64,000 bases of DNA from Centipeda periodontii DSM 2778 (GTDB lineage Bacteria; Bacillota; Negativicutes; Selenomonadales; Selenomonadaceae), in contig NZ_GL892076.1 in the NCBI RefSeq assembly GCF_000213975.1, forward strand, positions 2,377,255 to 2,441,254. The letters run 5' to 3'. How positions within the stretch are numbered: position 1 is the first letter of the stretch; each line of letters begins with the position of its first letter. Positions 24,692 through 33,750 of this stretch are shown in pieces. Made by a program: the position numbers and the translations under genes. A model generated the notes under the pieces. That model saw only the letters and a list, made by a program, of their open reading frames with translations, made no database searches and was not told the DNA's origin.

Positions 24692-25768
24692 ATGAAGAAG
24701 AAAAAATGGATGCGCAGGTGCATTGCCCTCGTACTCTCCGCGACAATCACATCCGGCATTGCTCTGCCGCCCTCCGCTGACGCAGCAAGCAGTACGGAGC
24801 GCATCATCGGTGCAGTCATCGGCGGCGCAGTCGCGGCAAACGAGATGAACGCGCAGATCAAGTATTACAATACGACCGAGGAAGGGCGTCAGCAGCTCTT
24901 TGCGGAACTTCAGGAAAAATACGGCGTCTACTATCGCTGGGATCTGAACAGCCAGCTGGACCGCATCTTTACAAATCTCACGGCGGCGATCGGCTCCATG
25001 GATGCCTCCATCTATGACCGTCCCTACAATTATTTTATCAATCAGCAGGACAGCTTCAATGCGTTCTGTACCCTCGGCCACAACATGAGCGTCAACGTCG
25101 GACTCTACAGCTACCTCACGAACGAAGACGAGATCGCCGTCGTGCTCGCGCATGAGATGGGGCACGGTCAGAAGGATCACCCTGCCAAGGGTATGAAGAG
25201 CTCCCTCGGCCCTGCCATTCTTGCAAATGCCACGGGCACAGTACTCGGCGCAATCGCAGCAAACGTCTGGAGCGGACAGGGGCTCACGAAACCGATGGAA
25301 TGGGAGGCGGACAACCTCGCGTTCGAGTACATCTCCCGCTCTCCCTACAACCCCGGCGCAACCGCCGCTGTTTGGCAGCGCGTCATCGATCTCTCCGGCA
25401 ACAACCCCGCGAGTGCACTCGACATCATGTCCGGCGCTGCCGACCATCCGTCCAACGCCGCCCGCCGCGACAACTATGCAAAGAAACTCACAGAGATGAG
25501 CGGCGGCAAGGTCACGGTAAAGGACGGCACGGTCTATGTAAACAAGAAGAAACTTGTGACGCCCGTCGCAGCAAACGGCATGAGCTCTGCCGAGCGCGCC
25601 TACTTCGTCATGGGCAACCTCGCGGCGGCGTACAAGAACGGGCATGCCGCCTCGGATGCGTATGTAAGCGGGAACACCGTTATGCTCGGCGCACAGCCCA
25701 TCGTGAGTTGTACGGGCAATGATGCGCGTCCGTCCGAGATTGCATCGTTGCTCAATCAGATCAAATAG
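24692..25768 (+). CDS. Exported M48-family zinc metalloprotease
   Basis: This is the only plus-strand protein gene. A signal peptide (residues 1-32, cut near ADAAS) precedes an M48 peptidase domain. The zinc site is HEMGH at 154-158, with the third ligand Glu205 in EWEADNLA. It is built like periplasmic M48 proteases such as BepA or YcaL, which clear misfolded outer-membrane proteins; that role is inferred from the fold. The C-terminal ~100 residues show no motif I know. A strong AGGAGG site precedes the ATG, and a bidirectional terminator follows. Confidence 0.92.
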   Translation: MKKKKWMRRCIALVLSATITSGIALPPSADAASSTERIIGAVIGGAVAANEMNAQIKYYNTTEEGRQQLFAELQEKYGVYYRWDLNSQLDRIFTNLTAAIGSMDASIYDRPYNYFINQQDSFNAFCTLGHNMSVNVGLYSYLTNEDEIAVVLAHEMGHGQKDHPAKGMKSSLGPAILANATGTVLGAIAANVWSGQGLTKPMEWEADNLAFEYISRSPYNPGATAAVWQRVIDLSGNNPASALDIMSGAADHPSNAARRDNYAKKLTEMSGGKVTVKDGTVYVNKKKLVTPVAANGMSSAERAYFVMGNLAAAYKNGHAASDAYVSGNTVMLGAQPIVSCTGNDARPSEIASLLNQIK

Positions 25769-25798
25769 CCGCAATGAACGGGGCTGTTCAGCAACCAT

Positions 25799-25841
25799 AA
25801 AAAGGACGCATGAAGCGCAATCGGCTTCATGCGTCCTTTTT
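25799..25841. terminator. Bidirectional terminator between M48 protease and chemoreceptor genes
   Basis: AAAAAGGACGCATGAAGC pairs perfectly with GCTTCATGCGTCCTTTTT around seven bases. Runs of A and T on both sides let it serve both converging genes. Confidence 0.95.
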
Positions 25842-25852
25842 ATATACCGGTT

Positions 25853-27538
25853 TTATAAGCGGAACTTATGCACCTCGTTTTGCAGTTGCTGTGCAAGTTC
25901 GGCAAGCGTATTGCTCGCATCAGCCATTTCGTTCATCGCTGCAGCCTGTTCCTCTGTCGATGCCGAAATAGTCTGCGTCTCTTCCGCTGTACGATGCGTG
26001 ATGTCCTCAACATGCTTGAGCGAAGCAACCATCTCATTCTTCGTCGTATCTACGGATGTAACGGCTTCCGAGGCACGACGGATCTGGTGCGCAAGGTCAT
26101 CGATGCGAAGGGCAACGGCACGGAACGCCTCTCCCGAGAGCGCCACGACAGCCGCGCCATCTTCGACGTTCTCATTTCCCTGCTGTATCGCAGTCACAGC
26201 CTCTGCGGTATCACGCTGAATGAGAGCAATGCGATCGGCAATGTCCTTCGCTGAAGCCCCCGACTGCTCCGCCAGTTTTCGCACCTCCTCGGCAACAACG
26301 GCAAATCCACGCCCAGCCTCACCTGCACGTGCCGCCTCAATGGCGGCATTCAGTGCGAGGAGGTTTGTCTGTTCGGAAATGCCCGAGATCGTGTCCACGA
26401 TCGAACCGATTTCATCCGAGCGTCTGCCAAGCGCCTCCACAAGTGCAGCAGCGGCTCTGACCTGCTCCGCAATGTTCTGCATCCGGGTAACAGCGCTCTC
26501 TATCTGCTGCTGTCCCTCCTCCGCCTTTTCGCGGCTCTCCTCTGCCAGCTGATACACACGGTTCTGACGCGCGGAGAGCTGCTCCATCTTTTCCGCCATA
26601 GCATCTGTGTTTCCGGACAGCTGTTCGACCATATCCTGCTGCTTGGCAGATCCCTCCGCCATATGTACGGTATTATCCGCAACCTGCGTGATGGATTCGA
26701 GTGTCTGGTGCGAGCTCGCCGTAAGTTCCTCCGAGGCAGCCGCCACCGTCTCGGCAGACCGCGAGACATTCGACATGACCTCATGCAGACGGTTCTTCAT
26801 GCGATTGGCGCTCCGTGCAAGCTGCCCGATCTCATCCGCATTGGAATCGTCGAGATCATCCATGCGAAGATCACCCTCTGCAATTTTTCCAAGCCCCTCG
26901 GTCAGATCGCTAATCGGTGCCAGTGCACGTCCGAGGACAACATAGGAAAGCAGACTCATGATGACGATAACCGCCACGGCCGCAATACAGATCCCGAACA
27001 GGAAATCACTCCGCACGTTGTCCATAACGCCACGGTCGACACCGACAAAAATCATGCCGACCGCCTGCCCGTTTGCATCGTGAAGGGGCAGATAAGCGCT
27101 CATATACGCCTTGCCGAGGATTTCTGCGCGCCCCGTATAGCGGTCGTTGCCCGTGAGTACGGATTCCGCGATCTTGGGATCCGCCTTTGTCCCGACATTG
27201 CGCTGTCCTTTATCATTCTTGAGATTCGTCGAGATACGCGTGTCCCCTGCAAAGAAGGTGACATAGCCCTTGCATATTTCACCAAGTCGGTCGGCAACCT
27301 CCTGATTGTCGCCAAAGCGATGATCGCCCTTGTAGAGCGCGCCGTCATTCACATGCCATTCGCCCGGAAAGAGTGCATTCATGTCTTCCACGACCATCTC
27401 CGCATTTGATTCCGCCTGCATCTGTAGCGCCTGATCAAATCCCTCATCTGCACTGCGCCACCCAATGAATGCAAGACAGGCACAGACCACGATGATACAG
27501 ACATCCACGAACAAAATCGACTTCAGCTTCAAGCCCAT
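25853..27538 (-). CDS. Methyl-accepting chemotaxis protein with periplasmic Cache-like sensor
   Basis: This chemoreceptor signals to CheA/CheW. Membrane helix 1 (about residues 7-28) and helix 2 (about 185-205) bracket a periplasmic region of ~155 residues with a single-Cache look ([39 protein letters not shown]). A HAMP domain follows ([20 protein letters not shown]), and a long signalling coiled coil with the hairpin tip [33 protein letters not shown] chose ATG 27538 (GGGAGGG site); the longer frame starts close to the transcription start. Confidence 0.95.
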   Translation of the reverse strand: MGLKLKSILFVDVCIIVVCACLAFIGWRSADEGFDQALQMQAESNAEMVVEDMNALFPGEWHVNDGALYKGDHRFGDNQEVADRLGEICKGYVTFFAGDTRISTNLKNDKGQRNVGTKADPKIAESVLTGNDRYTGRAEILGKAYMSAYLPLHDANGQAVGMIFVGVDRGVMDNVRSDFLFGICIAAVAVIVIMSLLSYVVLGRALAPISDLTEGLGKIAEGDLRMDDLDDSNADEIGQLARSANRMKNRLHEVMSNVSRSAETVAAASEELTASSHQTLESITQVADNTVHMAEGSAKQQDMVEQLSGNTDAMAEKMEQLSARQNRVYQLAEESREKAEEGQQQIESAVTRMQNIAEQVRAAAALVEALGRRSDEIGSIVDTISGISEQTNLLALNAAIEAARAGEAGRGFAVVAEEVRKLAEQSGASAKDIADRIALIQRDTAEAVTAIQQGNENVEDGAAVVALSGEAFRAVALRIDDLAHQIRRASEAVTSVDTTKNEMVASLKHVEDITHRTAEETQTISASTEEQAAAMNEMADASNTLAELAQQLQNEVHKFRL

Positions 27539-27607
27539 AATAATAAAGCCCTCCCTTTTCCTAAAACAACACAGATGTTCCATACACTCCTTTCCCGTAT
27601 TTTCCAT

Positions 27608-27636
27608 ATTATATTCACCCCATGTCGTTCTGTAAA
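27608..27636 (-). promoter_or_regulatory. Promoter of the chemoreceptor gene
   Basis: On the minus strand TTTACA (27631-27636), exactly 17 bases, then TATAAT (27608-27613): a strong sigma-70-type promoter rather than sigma-28. The rest of 27637-27750 is A/T-rich without other clear features. Confidence 0.88.
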
Positions 27637-27751
27637 GAAAAACGTAGTTCCCCTACAGAATAAATACCAAGACGAAAGAACCACTTCAAAATCACATAAA
27701 AATTCGTCTATTCCGAATGCGTGTGTTCCACTGTGGAAGAGAAACAAATTA

Positions 27752-27792
27752 GGGCTGCCGCACGAAGCTAAAAAACTTCGTGCAACAGCCCC
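27752..27792. terminator. Terminator after the floA-linked operon
   Basis: GGGCTG-CC-GCACGAAG pairs with CTTCGTGCAACAGCCC around a short A-rich loop, with T-rich sequence on both sides (TTGTTTTT on the plus strand, looser on the minus strand). It follows the last gene of the nfeD-floA operon. Confidence 0.75.
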
Positions 27793-27807
27793 TTGTTTTT
27801 GATTGTT

Positions 27808-28272
27808 CTATCGCCGAGGAAATCTGCGCAGTGCGCGCGGTTTGCCGAGCACCTCGGCAAGCACAACCGCCTGCTTCATCGTGTCCGGCGTCAGCTGCGG
27901 AAACATCATTGCAGTCCCCCGAACAGCAGCGCGCGGAAGGACGACAGCCGCCTGTACCTCCTCCGCCGCAAGGCGCGCCGCACGTTCCTCCCGCTCGTGC
28001 GCACGCTTTGCGCGCTGCGCCTCCTTGCGCGCCTCTTCCCACTTCGTGCGCAGCTCCTGTTCACGCAGCACCTCTGCGTCGACCGTGACCTGTATATCCC
28101 TAGGAATCCCGCGCATCGGCGGGATATCGAACGTCGCATTCTGCTCCGCACGCTTTTTCGGGCGCGGAATATCCTGCGGCACGGTCGGCGGCGGTACCTT
28201 CTTCCTGCCGCGCACGCGGTCATCGAAGACGGCAATCGCTACTGCGACGGCAATGACAATGAGATATTCCAT
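27808..28272 (-). CDS. Small membrane-anchored protein linked to floA, unknown function
   Basis: I do not recognise a named family. The 154-residue protein has an N-terminal hydrophobic segment (MEYLIVIAVAVAIAVF), a basic Pro-rich stretch (GRKKVPPPTVPQDIPRPKKR), a charged coiled coil (LREQELRTKWEEARKEAQRA) and an Ala/Val-rich C-terminus with PRALRRFPRR. It begins 11 bases after floA and ends the operon, so a role with the flotillin scaffold is plausible but unproven. Confidence 0.75.
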   Translation of the reverse strand: MEYLIVIAVAVAIAVFDDRVRGRKKVPPPTVPQDIPRPKKRAEQNATFDIPPMRGIPRDIQVTVDAEVLREQELRTKWEEARKEAQRAKRAHEREERAARLAAEEVQAAVVLPRAAVRGTAMMFPQLTPDTMKQAVVLAEVLGKPRALRRFPRR

Positions 28273-28282
28273 ACCGCATTCC

Positions 28283-29281
28283 TCACTTTACGGGCGGTGC
28301 CGGATGCTTCTCGTCCACCTTTCCCGACGCGCTGATTGCATGACGCATATCGGTGTCGGACTGGATGTTGTTGAGCTGATAGTAGTCCATGACACCGAGC
28401 TTGCCCTCGCGCAGCGCCTGCGCCATCGCGTGCGGCACCTCGGACTGCGCCTCGACGACCTTCGCCTCCATCTCCTGCGTGTACGCCTTCATCTCCTGCT
28501 CACGTGCCACCGCCATGGCGCGGCGCTCCTCCGCCTTTGCCTGCGCGATGCGCTTGTCTGCCTCCGCCTGATCGGTCTGCAGCTCCGCACCGATGTTGCG
28601 CCCGACATCGACATCCGCGATATCAATGGAGAGGATCTCAAACGCCGTACCCGCATCGAGCCCCTTGCCGAGAACGGTCTTGGAGATGTCGTCCGGGTTT
28701 GCGAGCACGTCCTTGTGGTTCTCCGAGGAGCCGACGGTCGTGACGATGCCCTCTCCAACACGCGCAATGATGGTCGGTTCACCTGCACCGCCCACGAGGC
28801 GGTCGATATTCGCACGTACGGTGACACGCGCCTTGATCTTGAGCTCAATGCCGTTTGCCGCAACGGCGGAGACGATCGGTGTCTCGATGACCTTCGGGTT
28901 GACGCTCATCTGCACGGCGTCAAGCACGTCGCGTCCCGCAAGGTCGATGGCCGCCGCACGCTCAAAGGGCAGATTGATCTGCGCGCGGTGTGAGGCGATG
29001 AGTGCGTCGACCACCTTGTCCACGTTGCCGCCTGCAAGGTAGTGCGCCTCGAGCTGGTTGACGCTCACGTCGAGCCCCGCCTTGTTCGCCTTGATGAGCG
29101 GCAGCACAATGCGGCTGGGCGGCACACGGCGCAGACGCATACCGATCAGTGAGACGATGCTGACCGACACGTTCGCCGAGATCGCGGACACCCAGAGCCC
29201 GAGCGGTACAAAATGCAAAAAAATGGATATTGCAAGAATGACGATGATAATGAGGAATGCTCCTCCGAACAGTGTTCCCAT
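28283..29281 (-). CDS. floA: Flotillin-like protein FloA
   Basis: FloA organises functional membrane microdomains. The 332-residue length matches FloA. An N-terminal hydrophobic hairpin ([25 protein letters not shown]) precedes a conserved SPFH-like core ([44 protein letters not shown]) and a C-terminal Ala/Glu-rich coiled coil. It is encoded directly after nfeD, the usual flotillin partner. Confidence 0.95.
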   Translation of the reverse strand: MGTLFGGAFLIIIVILAISIFLHFVPLGLWVSAISANVSVSIVSLIGMRLRRVPPSRIVLPLIKANKAGLDVSVNQLEAHYLAGGNVDKVVDALIASHRAQINLPFERAAAIDLAGRDVLDAVQMSVNPKVIETPIVSAVAANGIELKIKARVTVRANIDRLVGGAGEPTIIARVGEGIVTTVGSSENHKDVLANPDDISKTVLGKGLDAGTAFEILSIDIADVDVGRNIGAELQTDQAEADKRIAQAKAEERRAMAVAREQEMKAYTQEMEAKVVEAQSEVPHAMAQALREGKLGVMDYYQLNNIQSDTDMRHAISASGKVDEKHPAPPVK

Positions 29282-29314
29282 ACGAACCTCCTTACACTTT
29301 CCGCAACTCTCCGG

Positions 29315-29947
29315 CTATACCTCGCGTACAACGACGCGGCTGCCGTTCACGGACAGAACAACAATATGTTTTCCCTTTTGAATATATGCGCCCTCGGAGA
29401 TCACATCCACAGGACGGCCGTCGATGCGTGCTGTCCCCGAGGGACGCAATTCCGTGAGGACCTCGCCCGATTTCCCTACAAGTTCCGGCTTCCCGACGGC
29501 GCTGACAAAGCCCTCCTCCGTACGCGAACGATTTTGAAGGACGACCTTATTCCACAGTTTGTTCGACGGCAGACGCGAGACGATCAGCAGGAACAGGACA
29601 ACCGAGATGATGAGGGCGATGCCAAGCGCAGTAAGCGCTCCGATGTCGCCGCCAAGTGCGAGTACGATGCTGTAGAGCATCGCCGCGACGCCGAGTCCCG
29701 CGAGGAGTCCCACCGTCGGCAGCAGGATCTCCACAATAATCATCAGGACGCCCGCAAGAAAGACAGCAATGTGATAGAGCTCCACGAGCCCGCGCGTGTA
29801 CTGCCCCCCCCAGAATACTGCCGCCGCGACAATGCCGAGCAGGACGCCCACACCGAGACCGCCCGTCTTGACCTCCACCATGATGGAGAGAAACATGACG
29901 GCAAGCAGCAGGACTTGCAAAACACCGTTATCTACGATAAAGTTCAC
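29315..29947 (-). CDS. nfeD: NfeD-family membrane protein
   Basis: NfeD proteins pair with SPFH/flotillin proteins. About four membrane helices (residues ~8-110) precede a C-terminal OB-fold domain (GFVSAVGKPELVGKSGEVLTELRPSGTARIDGR). I chose GTG 29947 with AGGAGGAGG before it (about 210 residues). The open frame runs upstream through the terminator and into the tRNA gene, which is clearly not coding. A run of eight G sits in the WGG codons. The nodulation-efficiency name is historical; the known role is membrane organisation. Confidence 0.9.
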   Translation of the reverse strand: MNFIVDNGVLQVLLLAVMFLSIMVEVKTGGLGVGVLLGIVAAAVFWGGQYTRGLVELYHIAVFLAGVLMIIVEILLPTVGLLAGLGVAAMLYSIVLALGGDIGALTALGIALIISVVLFLLIVSRLPSNKLWNKVVLQNRSRTEEGFVSAVGKPELVGKSGEVLTELRPSGTARIDGRPVDVISEGAYIQKGKHIVVLSVNGSRVVVREV

Positions 29948-29968
29948 AGACACCCTCCTCCTTACGCG

Positions 29969-29998
29969 AAAAAACCTCCACGCTCTCGCGCGGAGGTT
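29969..29998 (-). terminator. Terminator of tRNA-Pro
   Basis: On the minus strand AACCTCCGCGC-GAGA-GCGTGGAGGTT (one mismatch) is followed by TTTT. It lies 15 bases after the tRNA 3' end and before the nfeD ribosome site. Confidence 0.9.
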
Positions 29999-30012
29999 CC
30001 TATGCTGAAAAA

Positions 30013-30089
30013 TGGTCGGAACGACGAGATTTGAACTCACGACCTCTTCCACCCCAAGGAAGCGCTCTACCAAGCTGAGCTACGTCCCG
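30013..30089 (-). tRNA. tRNA-Pro (anticodon GGG)
   Basis: A 77-nt cloverleaf folds on the minus strand. Acceptor CGGGACG pairs with CGTTCCG (one wobble), with discriminator A and an encoded CCA. The D arm is GCTC/GAGC, and the anticodon stem CTTCC/GGAAG carries loop TTGGGGT with anticodon GGG at 30055-30053. The T arm GTGAG-TTCAAAT-CTCGT has two wobbles. C1-G72 is typical of tRNA-Pro. It reads proline CCC and CCU codons. It has its own consensus promoter and terminator. Confidence 0.97.
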
Positions 30090-30099
30090 AACAAATGGT

Positions 30100-30128
30100 A
30101 TTATACCGAGCTTTTCTTCGTTTGTCAA
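30100..30128 (-). promoter_or_regulatory. Perfect consensus promoter of tRNA-Pro
   Basis: On the minus strand TTGACA (30123-30128), 17 bases and TATAAT (30100-30105): both hexamers match the sigma-70 consensus exactly. The -35 overlaps the stop region of the preceding DUF6115-like gene. Confidence 0.95.
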
Positions 30129-30910
30129 TCCCTCTGCGTCATCTGCTTCATGAGTCGGAGCGCGCCGATCTCGACGCCGGTCTCACGTGCAACCTGTTCG
30201 ATGCTGCGTCCTGCGCGCAGAAGTGCGCGTGCCTTGACCATCGCCTCATCCTCGTGCACAGGCTCTTCTACCGTCGGTTCGACCTGCACGGGAGGCGCCA
30301 CAGGCGAGGCGGGCGGCGGCGACATCGGTGCCGATGTACGCATCGGCTGCTGCATCGGAATCCCCTGCGCGGAGAGCGGAACATACGGACGTTCCTGCGG
30401 AACCGCAACACGCGGCGCAGGCGGCGGTGGTGCATAGATCTGTGCCGAAGGCTCTGCCGCAGCGCGTGCCTGCTCGCGCAGAATGGACTGGTGCAGGACG
30501 GTAGCAAACTCATCGCCGTCCGTACGCCTCGCCTCCGGCGCCGAAGTGTGGACAGGGCTCTCTGCCTGTACAGCAGGCGGAGAACCGGAAGGCAACTGCC
30601 CGAGGTCGCGGAGACGCCGCTCAAGCTCCTCAATGCGCTGACGCAGTGCCCACTCAAGGCGCTGTGCATCCGCTACGCGCGTCTCAAGGCGCATACGCCG
30701 ATCGTCCGCCTCGCGCAGGAGCCCCTCGAGTTTCGTAACATGGCTGCCGAGGCGCTTGATGATGGTATCGGCAGACTGCTGAAGCTCCTTTTTCAGCTTT
30801 TCAATGGATTCTGCGAGATCCTCATCTTCCTCCTCGCTGTGCTGACGCCGATGAAGGATATAACGAACAATGAGCAACAAAACGGCGCCGAGAATGATGA
30901 GTGCACCCAA
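30125..30910 (-). CDS. DUF6115-like membrane-anchored protein, end of cluster B
   Basis: Starting with GALIILGAVLLLIVRYIL, one membrane helix precedes a long coiled coil (~residues 24-100), a Pro/Ala-rich linker and a C-terminal helix-turn-helix-like segment (ALLRAGRSIEQVARETGVEIGALRLMKQM). This layout matches small proteins at the end of Firmicutes fla/che operons; function unknown. The coordinate given is the TTG at 30910, which has no ribosome site. A good GGGAGG lies further up, nine bases before an AUU codon at 30931. Starting there adds seven residues (ISITEIL after the first) and completes the membrane helix, so AUU may be the true start. Confidence 0.75.
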   Translation of the reverse strand: MGALIILGAVLLLIVRYILHRRQHSEEEDEDLAESIEKLKKELQQSADTIIKRLGSHVTKLEGLLREADDRRMRLETRVADAQRLEWALRQRIEELERRLRDLGQLPSGSPPAVQAESPVHTSAPEARRTDGDEFATVLHQSILREQARAAAEPSAQIYAPPPPAPRVAVPQERPYVPLSAQGIPMQQPMRTSAPMSPPPASPVAPPVQVEPTVEEPVHEDEAMVKARALLRAGRSIEQVARETGVEIGALRLMKQMTQRD

Positions 30911-30952
30911 AATTTCGGTGATGGAAATAATGGCAGGATGCCTCCCTTACTG

Positions 30953-31288
30953 TTATAAGCTGATGTCGAGATGGACGCCTCGATTGGGGTCGGCTGCCAG
31001 CCGCTGCAGAAGCTCCGCGCCCTGATCCTCTGAGCGTTCGCGTCTGCCCTGACCTCCTTGCCCTCTGCCCTGACGGCGCTCACGCTCCGGATCGTCCTTT
31101 ACGCGCGCGTCCTCACTGGCCTCTTCCTTTGCACGAACCTGCTGACGTGCGAGTTCCGCATCCTGTTTCTGACGAATGGACTCAAAACTCTGCTGGATGT
31201 TGACCTGATTCTGCATGTTGCTTTGGACATTTCCCGCCTCATTGGACTGAGGAAACATCATCTGCATGCTGATTGGCGTGACATTCAT
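30953..31288 (-). CDS. Small Gln/Arg-rich protein of unknown function
   Basis: It is 111 residues with no membrane segment. The N-terminus is rich in Met, Asn and Gln (MNVTPISMQMMFPQ), and the centre is a strongly charged, probably disordered Arg/Gly/Gln stretch (ERRQGRGQGGQGRRERSED). It ends GVHLDISL. I do not recognise a family. It sits between fapA and the DUF6115-like gene in the same orientation with short gaps, so it belongs to cluster B. Confidence 0.65.
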   Translation of the reverse strand: MNVTPISMQMMFPQSNEAGNVQSNMQNQVNIQQSFESIRQKQDAELARQQVRAKEEASEDARVKDDPERERRQGRGQGGQGRRERSEDQGAELLQRLAADPNRGVHLDISL

Positions 31289-31306
31289 GACGACACCTGC
31301 CTCTCC

Positions 31307-32905
31307 TTAATAGACGCCTACAACGATCTTACCGTCGAGCATCTGCAAGCGTGCGTGCTTCAGCTCTTCTTCCACGGTCTTTTTCACACCGTTGATCGTG
31401 GCATTGACACCTGGATAGATCGTATCCGAGGCCAGAATCACACCGCGCTTCATCTGCTCCAGTTCTTCGTCCATCTCCGCGAGTTTTTCCTGCATTTTTT
31501 TAATTTCAGTCGCGAGGGGGAACTGTGCATGAGTCAACTCGACAAGCTGCTCCCGTCGTCGTTCGGAAAGACTCATAAGCGGCTGCTTTTTGAGCGTTTC
31601 CAACGACAGACGCACTTGTGTCAAGCGCTTAATCGCCTCCTGACACTCCTTGAACAGCGCGTCACGGCGGTGCTTGAGATTCGGGTCGACGCCCACATTC
31701 AGATTGGTCTGTACGTAGAAGTTGTTGCCGAGCATCTTGGCACGGATGGACTCGCCTGCACCGATACTCCCGCCGGTGATAAAGCCGCGCCGCCCCTCGA
31801 CGCGAACGTGGTGCCCTGCGCGCATCTCCGCGTGCAGAACAACATCGTTGACAAAGATATCGCGCTCTGCAACAATATTTGCATTCTCGACAAAGGAGAT
31901 GCTGACATCTTCGGTAGCGTAGATCCTGCCGACGTTCATGCCGCGAATTCCACCGTGCACGATGACATTGCGCCCCTCAACCCGTGCACCGCCAATCATC
32001 CCTTTGATCTCGACATCACCGGTCGCCTTGACCGTGAAGCCGCTCTCCACATCGCCCCTGATCTCAACGCTGCCGGCAAAATCAATGTTGCCGGTCCCGA
32101 CATCCACACTCTCATTGATGACGAGATGCGGGTCAACGCTGATCTTCTTCCCGTCATCCACGATCTGTCCGTCGATGACGGAAACGAGTTCATTGTCGTT
32201 GACAATCTTGGTGTTTTTTCCCTGCGGCAGTGCGATGGGCTTTCCGGGCTTTGCCGGAACGTCTTCACCGAACACATTCTTTCCCGGTACACCCGCAGTT
32301 TCCGGAATGCGAACGGCAAGTACATCACCGATCTGAGCACGGATAAAGATGTTCATATCCTTATAGTCCACGCGGTCATAGGCGCGCTCCGCCGGTCGCC
32401 CCTTCGTGCCCATATCGAATTTCTTCTCGATGCGGGCATCCTCCCCGGCCTCAGGCGCTGTTCCGCGTGCTGCCATAAACGGGGTCAGGCGCTCGACGCC
32501 GCGCCCAATCGCCTCACGATCGATGCCATAGGTGACCTTTTTTGCCTCAAGTGCAGCAACTACATCGGAGATGTCGGGCGGAAGATTTCCCTTCTTCTCA
32601 TCGAAACGCACAGCGGCAGTCATCGCGTCGTGTGCAATCTCAATGGAAAATGGGATGACCGTATTGTCCCCCTCATCGTCCGAGGCAGGATTCAATTTCA
32701 CCTCAAATCCGTCCGCCTTCCGAACAATACGTGCCAGTTGAATGTCATCATAATTGAAGACATGTACCTCTGTAAGGCGTTCCTTCAATGTTGACAGCTC
32801 GATGGCAGGTCTGTCCTTTGTCGCCGGATAGACGGTAAGATAATTCCCATCCGCCTTGACGACAAGCTGAAAGCCATCCTTCTCTCCTCCATACGTGCGT
32901 TCCAC
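31307..32905 (-). CDS. fapA: FapA-family protein (DUF342)
   Basis: The 532-residue protein has an N-terminal FapA domain (about 95-270; RAYDRVDYKDMNIFIRAQIGD, GVPGKNVFGEDVPAKPGK) followed by beta-helix-like repeats (DFAGSVEIRGDVESGFTVKA, VEIKGMIGGARVEGRNV) and a C-terminal coiled coil. FapA family members occur in flagellar operons; in Vibrio, FapA is linked to flagellar assembly or polar development. The start is GTG 32905 with GGGAG seven bases before. Confidence 0.88.
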   Translation of the reverse strand: MERTYGGEKDGFQLVVKADGNYLTVYPATKDRPAIELSTLKERLTEVHVFNYDDIQLARIVRKADGFEVKLNPASDDEGDNTVIPFSIEIAHDAMTAAVRFDEKKGNLPPDISDVVAALEAKKVTYGIDREAIGRGVERLTPFMAARGTAPEAGEDARIEKKFDMGTKGRPAERAYDRVDYKDMNIFIRAQIGDVLAVRIPETAGVPGKNVFGEDVPAKPGKPIALPQGKNTKIVNDNELVSVIDGQIVDDGKKISVDPHLVINESVDVGTGNIDFAGSVEIRGDVESGFTVKATGDVEIKGMIGGARVEGRNVIVHGGIRGMNVGRIYATEDVSISFVENANIVAERDIFVNDVVLHAEMRAGHHVRVEGRRGFITGGSIGAGESIRAKMLGNNFYVQTNLNVGVDPNLKHRRDALFKECQEAIKRLTQVRLSLETLKKQPLMSLSERRREQLVELTHAQFPLATEIKKMQEKLAEMDEELEQMKRGVILASDTIYPGVNATINGVKKTVEEELKHARLQMLDGKIVVGVY

Positions 32906-32970
32906 AATATCACTCCCGATCCTTCAAAATTGCGCCTTTATTATAACTCTTCCTTCGAGTTTACAACGCC

Positions 32971-33717
32971 TCATATTTCATCATTCATGCGCGAAAGGGA
33001 ACCGCGCAGGCGAAATATCGCCTTCGTATGGAGCTGTGAAATCCGCGCCTCCGAAAGGTGCAGGATTGCCGCAATCTCCTTAAGCGTCATTTCGTCGTAG
33101 TAGTAAAGCGCAATCACTGTACGCTCTTTCTCAGGAAGTTTCTCAATCGCTGCGGCGAGCGTCTCCTTGACCTCCGTCCACTCCGCGTGCTCGACGGGAC
33201 CGTCCTCCAGAGAGGCCGGGGAATCGGTACGCAGATACTCCTCAAGTGGAATGATGGTTGCGGCGCTGACTTGCCCCTCCAGATGATGCAGACCTTCGAT
33301 TGTGAGGTCAAGCTCTTCGGCAAGCTCTTCATCACTTGCCGTGCGTCCAAGTTCACCTTCCAGACGTGCGACCGCCTTTTCATATTTCTTGATGTTCTGA
33401 CGCACACTGACCGGAATCCAGTCCTTCGCACGCAGATGGTCGAGCATGGCTCCACGCACACGCACTCCCGCATAGGTTTCGAATTTATTGCCACGCGTGA
33501 GCTCGTAACGCTCAATCGCATCCAAAAGTCCGAAGAATCCACTGCTCAGGAGATCCTCCCGGTCGACATGCTGCGGGAGGCTGATGGCAATCCGCCCTGC
33601 CACAAGGCGGACAAGCGGGAGATAATACTCGGCAATGCGGTTGCGCACATCGACGGTCTTTTCCGTTTCGTAGGAGCGCCACAGCGCCTCAATGTCCTCG
33701 GCGCTCTGCTCTGCCAT
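32971..33717 (-). CDS. fliA: RNA polymerase sigma factor for motility (sigma-28, FliA/SigD)
   Basis: FliA directs transcription of late flagellar and chemotaxis genes. Region 2 (YLPLVRLVAGRIAISLPQHVDREDLLSSGFFGLLDAIERY, KFETYAGVRVRGAMLDHLRAKDWIP), region 3 and region 4 (LPEKERTVIALYYYDEMTLKEIAAILHLSEARISQLHTKA) are complete. I chose the third Met (33717), nine bases after GAGGAG; the earlier Mets overlap the ribosome site. It follows cheD and a small membrane protein, as in the Bacillus fla/che operon. Confidence 0.95.
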   Translation of the reverse strand: MAEQSAEDIEALWRSYETEKTVDVRNRIAEYYLPLVRLVAGRIAISLPQHVDREDLLSSGFFGLLDAIERYELTRGNKFETYAGVRVRGAMLDHLRAKDWIPVSVRQNIKKYEKAVARLEGELGRTASDEELAEELDLTIEGLHHLEGQVSAATIIPLEEYLRTDSPASLEDGPVEHAEWTEVKETLAAAIEKLPEKERTVIALYYYDEMTLKEIAAILHLSEARISQLHTKAIFRLRGSLSRMNDEI

Positions 33718-33750
33718 CTGCATCATCTCCTCTCGACGGTGCCGGAACTC

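Noticed and set aside
29948-30073. N-terminal extension of NfeD
   Set aside because: It would translate the terminator and tRNA-Pro; a good GTG with AGGAGG exists at 29947.
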